The translations under genes and the position numbers were made by a program. A stretch of 64,000 bases of DNA from Paramoeba atlantica (taxonomy: Eukaryota > Discosea), in assembly GCA_977017575.1 (NCBI GenBank), contig CDRNVI010000047.1:299952-363951 (forward strand), given 5' to 3'. Positions 59,305 through 64,000 of this stretch are shown piece by piece. Below the pieces are notes generated by a model. It saw nothing but the letters and a program-made list of their open reading frames with translations, searched no databases and was not told the DNA's origin. Position 1 is the stretch's first letter, and the number at the start of each line of letters is the position of its first letter.

Positions 59305-60525
59305 TTATTCTTCTATCCAAAACTCTGGGACTTCCACACTTCCAATTTCCTGACAATCTCCACAAATCTTAGGCACAATAATATAAGGGCCAGTGCCAAT
59401 TGCTGAACTTTCATTCACTTCAACATATCCAACTAAATTTTCCTCCACTTGCGTACTTAAGACGCATCTAGGTGGAACACTTGGTGTAACTATTACAGGG
59501 GCACCTAATTGGCATGGGTCTATATAAGGAGGTAATTCCTCGTTCGGGAATAAATCCTCATAATTGAAAAAAATACGCTGCTCCTTAACTGATGAAACGT
59601 CAAAATAGCCTAAAACCTTTTCTTCCCCGTTGGTGTCTGAACTTAGATTCCCTTCTAGAAATCCTGGTTGCGTTTGAGAGAAAAAGCTATCATTCCCTGA
59701 AAATTCGTTAAGCGTTTCATAATAATTGAATGATTCATTGGACTGCACAAATTGACGTACCAAAATACTGTATCGATGAGAGATGATGTAATTGTTTTTA
59801 TTAAGGAAACGAACCATAAAATTGCTCACGCGGTCTTCATCCAAATCACTGGTATTGGTTTGTATAATAGCTTGCGAGAAATCTGTGCGATAACAGATTC
59901 TTTCAGATGTGACGTCAGGTATAACTCGAACCTGACATAATTCCGTTGCTTCATCCGGCGGAACCTTTTCTAAATCTTGGGGTGTCCAAAAAGGGGCAAT
60001 TATTCGATATGATTCTTCATATTGGTAGCGATAATTAACGGAATTTCCAGAAGGATCAAAACTATCAACAAAAATCCCTATTCCTTCTTCACCTAAATCA
60101 TTAGTGATTCTTTCTGCCCTTACTTCGTCTATCTGGGTGACCTGTGTTAACTGCATTTGGTCCGAACTGTAGGATCTGCCATTTTGTGTTTCCACAAGCA
60201 ATTGATAGGTGGTGTTTGGAAGGGCTGCAAACTCTTGTTGAGAAATATAGACTCCTGGAGAACTTTCTTGAAATATATAATCTGTTCCTCCTCCGCTCAC
60301 CGTTACGTTGGCATTGGATTCAGCAGAAGAACCATCTTCCTCAAACTCGTATGAACGGGTCAAAAACACCCGTTGACGTTCCATTTTATCCGTAATGGTT
60401 GCCTCTACAACAATGGCACTCTCAAAATCTTCAAAAGTTGTTTCAAAGGGTTCAATACAGCTGTGCAAACACATGATTATAAGGATTAATCCCAAACTAT
60501 TTTTTATCTTACAAATCTCTGTCAT
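59305..60525 (-). CDS. DUF4249 lipoprotein 3 (406 aa)
   Basis: Signal peptide with lipobox LHSC. It has the same ordered blocks as its paralogues (DFESAIVVEATITDK, DLGEEGIGIFVDSFD, NYIISHRYSILVRQF, TQPGFLEGNL, GYFDVSSVKEQRIFFNYED, ICGDC). The variable region around residues 200-215 (EKVPPDEATELCQVRV) differs between paralogues and is a candidate specificity loop. Confidence 0.88.
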   Translation of the reverse strand: MTEICKIKNSLGLILIIMCLHSCIEPFETTFEDFESAIVVEATITDKMERQRVFLTRSYEFEEDGSSAESNANVTVSGGGTDYIFQESSPGVYISQQEFAALPNTTYQLLVETQNGRSYSSDQMQLTQVTQIDEVRAERITNDLGEEGIGIFVDSFDPSGNSVNYRYQYEESYRIIAPFWTPQDLEKVPPDEATELCQVRVIPDVTSERICYRTDFSQAIIQTNTSDLDEDRVSNFMVRFLNKNNYIISHRYSILVRQFVQSNESFNYYETLNEFSGNDSFFSQTQPGFLEGNLSSDTNGEEKVLGYFDVSSVKEQRIFFNYEDLFPNEELPPYIDPCQLGAPVIVTPSVPPRCVLSTQVEENLVGYVEVNESSAIGTGPYIIVPKICGDCQEIGSVEVPEFWIEE

Positions 60526-60534
60526 AAGTAATAT

Positions 60535-61740
60535 CTATTCTACCCAAAATTCTGGTGCTACATTGGCACCTAGCACTGTACAATCCCCGCATTCCCGTGG
60601 TACTACTAAGTATGGGCCTTGATCAGCCGGGGGGTCTTCATTTATATCCAAATAACTTACTTGATTGGCATCTACCATTGCGCTTAATACACAGCGTGCT
60701 CCGCCTTGGCTGATCAACATAGGCGCAATCTCCCTGCATGGATTGATGTATTCAGGAAGTTCTTCTCCTGGAAACAAATCATCGTAATTGAAGAAAATAC
60801 GTTCCTCGGAAACCGAACTGACATCAAAATAACCAAGCACTTTTTCATTTTGATCTAAATCGGATTGGACATTCCCAGCCAAAAATCCCGGTTGACTTTC
60901 TGAAAACAAACTCTCACTACTGGAAAATTGGTCAAGTGCATTGTAAAAAGCGGCAGAAGCATTAGACTGTGTATATTGTCGAACTTTTATGCTATATCGG
61001 TGAGAAATGATATAATTACTACGATCCATGAACCGAACCATAAACCGTTCCACACGGTTCTCATCCAGGTCAGTCGTACTGGCCAAAATCAAATCGTTTG
61101 AAAAATTAGTTGAAAAACAAACCTGATTTTGTTCTGTTTTCGGGATCACATCAACACCACATTCAATACCTGTACTCTTCAGCTCAAAATTGTTCCAATC
61201 CGGGGCAATGATTTTATAAGTTTCTTCATATTCATATCTAAAATTCCGTGTGTTTTCTGAATCATCCGAACTATCTACAAATATGGCGATGCCTTCTTGG
61301 CCAAGATCCGTTGTAATTCTATCGGCATATACTCGATCTAGTTCTATAGCTGCTGGTAAATTCTCTTCCGCAGAACTATAAGATCTGCCGTCCTGGGTTG
61401 TTATATTTAGTTGGTAGGATATACCGCTTTGTGCTGCAAATTCCTGATTCGAATTATACATACCAGGTGAAACTTCATCAAAAACGTAAACAACACCACC
61501 TCCAATTACGGAAACATTGGCATTGGATTCTGCTGAAGGTCCGTCTGCTTCAAATTCATAGGTACGGGTCAATCTAACTTGTTGAATTTCGTTTATATCA
61601 GTAATTGTTGCTTCGATTACAATTGCGCTTTCAAATTCATCAAAGCTTGCATTAAATTCCTCAATACAGGATTGACCTACTACTATGGTAAGTATCAAAA
61701 ATCCAGCTTTAAGGTAATTATACTTCACTTTGACTATCAT
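60535..61740 (-). CDS. DUF4249 lipoprotein 2 (401 aa)
   Basis: Lipobox GQSC. The ATG follows directly on the TAA of the preceding gene, consistent with translational coupling. Family blocks are complete, with ECGDC near the C-terminus. The mid-protein variable stretch (LKSTGIECGVDVIPKTEQ) again contains a paired cysteine. Confidence 0.88.
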   Translation of the reverse strand: MIVKVKYNYLKAGFLILTIVVGQSCIEEFNASFDEFESAIVIEATITDINEIQQVRLTRTYEFEADGPSAESNANVSVIGGGVVYVFDEVSPGMYNSNQEFAAQSGISYQLNITTQDGRSYSSAEENLPAAIELDRVYADRITTDLGQEGIAIFVDSSDDSENTRNFRYEYEETYKIIAPDWNNFELKSTGIECGVDVIPKTEQNQVCFSTNFSNDLILASTTDLDENRVERFMVRFMDRSNYIISHRYSIKVRQYTQSNASAAFYNALDQFSSSESLFSESQPGFLAGNVQSDLDQNEKVLGYFDVSSVSEERIFFNYDDLFPGEELPEYINPCREIAPMLISQGGARCVLSAMVDANQVSYLDINEDPPADQGPYLVVPRECGDCTVLGANVAPEFWVE

Positions 61741-62961
61741 TTATTCAGACCAAAATTCTGGCACCTCTGTGGTACCCAATACCGTACAATCTCCACAAAC
61801 TCTCGGCACCACATGAAATGGTCCACCATCAGACTGTGGCCCTTCCCATTCCTCATTGTCCGCCACAAACCGAATTAAATCCAAATCCACCATCGTTGAA
61901 AGAATACACCTAGGCTCCGGACCGTGCCCTTCGGCTATCTTCGGAGCTGATCTTTGACAAGGGTCTGCATAAGGTGGTAGGGCTTCGCCCGGAAAAAAAT
62001 CGTCATAGTTAAAAAACAATCTTCTCTCGGTTACTGTAGCAACATCGAAGTACCCCAATATTTTTTCACCAGTATTGGAATCTGAACGCACATTACCTTC
62101 CAAAAAACCCGGCTGAGTTTCTGAAAAAATACTCTCTAATCCTGAAAAATCCCTGAGGGTTTCATAAAAAGAAAAAGCTTCGTTGGACTGCACATATTGC
62201 CTCACCAAAATGCTGTAGCGATGTGAAAGAATGTAGTTGTCTCTGTTGACAAACCTCACCTGAAATCGCTCAATTCTGTTTTCATCAAAGTTTCCTGTGC
62301 TTGCTAGAATTATTTCGTTGGAACTTGTCGTTGGATAACAGATTTGTTCTTCCCGCTCTCTTGGCCATTTGATGGTTAGCGGGCAAACCGGTTGCGGTAC
62401 ATTTCTTAGTGCCACCGTATTCCAATCTGGGGCGATGACTTTATAAGTTTCTACGTACTCATACCTGTAATTGTTGAAACCACCTGTGGTACTGATGTTG
62501 TCAACAAAAATTCCCATCCCTTCTTCCCCTAAATCGTTAACAATTCGTTCTGCATATAGGTCATCCATAGTGGAAACAATAGGCAACCGCATCTCTGAAG
62601 AACTAAAAGAATTGCCATTTTGGGTGGAGATATGCAATTGATATGAAGTTCCAGAAACAGCCCTAAAGGGGTTAACAGAGGTGTAAACACCAGCCTCTGA
62701 TTCTTGGAACGTGTAGCTATTACCGTTGCTGTCCTGAACTTCTACCTGTACATTTCTCTCAGCCGTTGGGAGTTCATCTTCAAAGGTATAAGTCCTATTG
62801 ATGTATACTGTTTGGAGTTTGAGTTCATCGGTTATAGTGGCCTCAACCACAAGGGCATCTTCAAAATCGGACAATTTAGGGGTAAACTCCTCTATACAGC
62901 CTGTAAACGGTATGGACGTCAACAGGAGAACCCAAAAACCTTTATGCTCCTTTTGAAACAC
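61741..62961 (-). CDS. DUF4249 lipoprotein 1 (406 aa)
   Basis: The best start is GTG at 62961, 5 bases after the receptor stop codon. Lipobox FTGC. It carries the same block order as the other paralogues and the VCGDC motif. As the first gene behind the TonB-dependent receptor it is the likeliest direct partner of that receptor; the others look like tandem duplicates. Confidence 0.88.
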   Translation of the reverse strand: MFQKEHKGFWVLLLTSIPFTGCIEEFTPKLSDFEDALVVEATITDELKLQTVYINRTYTFEDELPTAERNVQVEVQDSNGNSYTFQESEAGVYTSVNPFRAVSGTSYQLHISTQNGNSFSSSEMRLPIVSTMDDLYAERIVNDLGEEGMGIFVDNISTTGGFNNYRYEYVETYKVIAPDWNTVALRNVPQPVCPLTIKWPREREEQICYPTTSSNEIILASTGNFDENRIERFQVRFVNRDNYILSHRYSILVRQYVQSNEAFSFYETLRDFSGLESIFSETQPGFLEGNVRSDSNTGEKILGYFDVATVTERRLFFNYDDFFPGEALPPYADPCQRSAPKIAEGHGPEPRCILSTMVDLDLIRFVADNEEWEGPQSDGGPFHVVPRVCGDCTVLGTTEVPEFWSE

Positions 62962-62966
62962 CTATT

Positions 62967-64000
62967 CTAAAATTTAAAATTATACGTTATAGTAGGAACT
63001 GGAATTGAAAATATTGAACTCTGGTATGCCTTGATATCCCCATCCTGAGTCACAAAAAACACAGAGTACGGGTTATTCCTGCCCAGAACATTGTATATGG
63101 AAAAGCTCCAAAAACTGTGCGCAAACTTTTTGATTTTATGGTTCCCTTCCATATTGAAACTTAAATCCAATCGGTAGTAATCCGGTATCCTAAACTTGTT
63201 TCGATCACTGTAAAACACAAATTCGGAGTTGTTGAATGCGAAGCTTCCAATAGGAAAGGTAACAGGTCTTCCGGTTTGGTACACAAAATTTGCAGAGGCG
63301 CTAAATCTCCTTGTGAATTTATAATTGGCCACCACACTTATATCATGGGGCTTGTCAAAATTGGACGGGAAAAATTCTCCATTGTTTACTCTTTCCTCGC
63401 TAAATTCGCTATCCAACTTCACAAAGGAACGAGAGTAAGTGTATCCTATCCACCCGTTCAATTTCCCCTCGTTTTTCTTCAGTAGAAACTCTACCCCATA
63501 TGCTTTTCCATCTCCTTGGATTACCTCAGTTTCGATAGCCTCGTTCAAGAGCAGTTGGGCTCCTACTTTGTAATCCAGAAGGTTCGTTTGCTTCTTGTAG
63601 TAACCTTCTAGACTGAGCTCATAATTATTGCCTTCAAAATTCTTGTATAGTCCCAATGAGGCCTGATATGCCTCTTGAGGTTTAATATTCAAGTCAGACA
63701 GCTTCCAGGTATCTGTTGGCGATACCGTTGTATTACTGGAAAGGGTATGGATGTACTGGTAAGCGTTATTGAGACTGGCTTTGATTGAAAAATCTGGGGT
63801 AAGGAAATACCGGGCCGAAACCCTGGCCTCCGGGCCTCCGTAAGTTTCAATTACCTCGTTTTTATCAAACTCCTGCGTTTCTACGAAGGTGCCACTGTTC
63901 TTTGGGGCATTATCTTGATATATACGTTGTGCAGAGGCGCCAAGTGCAGCATAAAAGGAAAATCTCATTCCAATATCAATCAACAATTTATCATTGATCT
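62967..64000 (-). CDS. TonB-dependent receptor, C-terminal barrel (partial)
   Basis: About 344 residues open to the window edge; the start lies outside. Alternating aromatic beta-strand pattern, barrel motifs such as YGVEFLLKKNEGKLNGWIGYTYSRS, HDISVVANYKF and YYRLDLSFNME, the common IYNVLGRNNPYSVFF near the end, and a terminal TITYNFKF with the C-terminal aromatic residue needed for outer-membrane insertion. It would form the TonB-powered channel of an uptake system with the lipoproteins that follow. The substrate cannot be inferred. Confidence 0.92.
   Translation of the reverse strand, partial: INDKLLIDIGMRFSFYAALGASAQRIYQDNAPKNSGTFVETQEFDKNEVIETYGGPEARVSARYFLTPDFSIKASLNNAYQYIHTLSSNTTVSPTDTWKLSDLNIKPQEAYQASLGLYKNFEGNNYELSLEGYYKKQTNLLDYKVGAQLLLNEAIETEVIQGDGKAYGVEFLLKKNEGKLNGWIGYTYSRSFVKLDSEFSEERVNNGEFFPSNFDKPHDISVVANYKFTRRFSASANFVYQTGRPVTFPIGSFAFNNSEFVFYSDRNKFRIPDYYRLDLSFNMEGNHKIKKFAHSFWSFSIYNVLGRNNPYSVFFVTQDGDIKAYQSSIFSIPVPTITYNFKF

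Noticed and set aside
55860-64000. Ancient bacterial gene transfer into the eukaryote
   Set aside because: Gene order, near-zero spacing and lipoprotein signals are fully bacterial, and the joint truncates both sides; chimeric assembly is more likely, though listed as a finding to test.

Overview
The first ~55.86 kb looks like the genome of an intron-poor microbial eukaryote. It carries a mitochondrial-type Tim14/Pam18 J-protein, a TypA/BipA translational GTPase with an organelle-type presequence, several leucine-rich-repeat (LRR) proteins of the LPxxL type, a tRNA-derived SINE, and Helitron, Merlin-like, Tc1-like and hairpin transposons. All recognisable host genes (1.06-18.2 kb) lie on the + strand and are uninterrupted, and several start codons follow long C/T-rich leaders. 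That would fit a kinetoplastid-like or other intron-poor protist, but the species cannot be named from this window. From ~55.86 kb to the end the sequence is unmistakably bacterial, of Bacteroidetes/Flavobacteriia type: a TonB-dependent receptor and five DUF4249 lipoproteins in one minus-strand operon. The joint cuts through a DUF4249 gene and a transposon fragment at once, so an assembly chimera with a culture bacterium is the simplest explanation.

Layout. 0-1 kb: Tc1/mariner remnant. 1-10 kb: host genes (unknown 477-aa protein, LRR, Tim14, LRR, TypA, secreted LRR) with the first copies of a 0.9-kb G-tract repeat and a 97-bp hairpin element. 10-15 kb: repeats and non-autonomous transposons (three or four terminal-inverted-repeat elements). 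15.4-18.3 kb: a second, nearly identical copy of the secreted LRR gene whose leader is interrupted by a complete IS30-family element with a 4-bp target duplication; the first copy preserves the empty site. 18.3-22.1 kb: repeats in both orientations, a transposon zinc-finger pseudogene and a Tc1-like MITE.

22.1-55.86 kb is dominated by one Helitron family. Its proteins contain an N-terminal array of C2H2-like fingers with a CxxCxFF signature, an unrecognised middle region, a Helitron Rep (HUH) domain, a PIF1-type helicase and, downstream, a small RRM protein. Copy 1 is on the minus strand (22.1-36.8 kb), copies 2 and 3 lie in tandem on the plus strand (38.5-45.1 and 45.1-53.76 kb), and minus-strand scraps of a fourth end at the bacterial joint. 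Copy 1 contains a 7-kb tandem array of about 14 units of 512 bp, made from a piece of the Helitron coding sequence, plus a SINE and a broken Merlin-like transposase. The outer 3.56 kb of copy 1 and copy 3 form a near-identical inverted repeat around ~24.5 kb. None of the copies looks fully intact.

The bacterial segment (55.86-64 kb, read right to left) encodes the C-terminal barrel of a TonB-dependent receptor, four DUF4249 lipoproteins, a secreted protein with a carboxypeptidase-regulatory-like domain, and the start of a fifth DUF4249 lipoprotein. This is consistent with an outer-membrane uptake or surface system.
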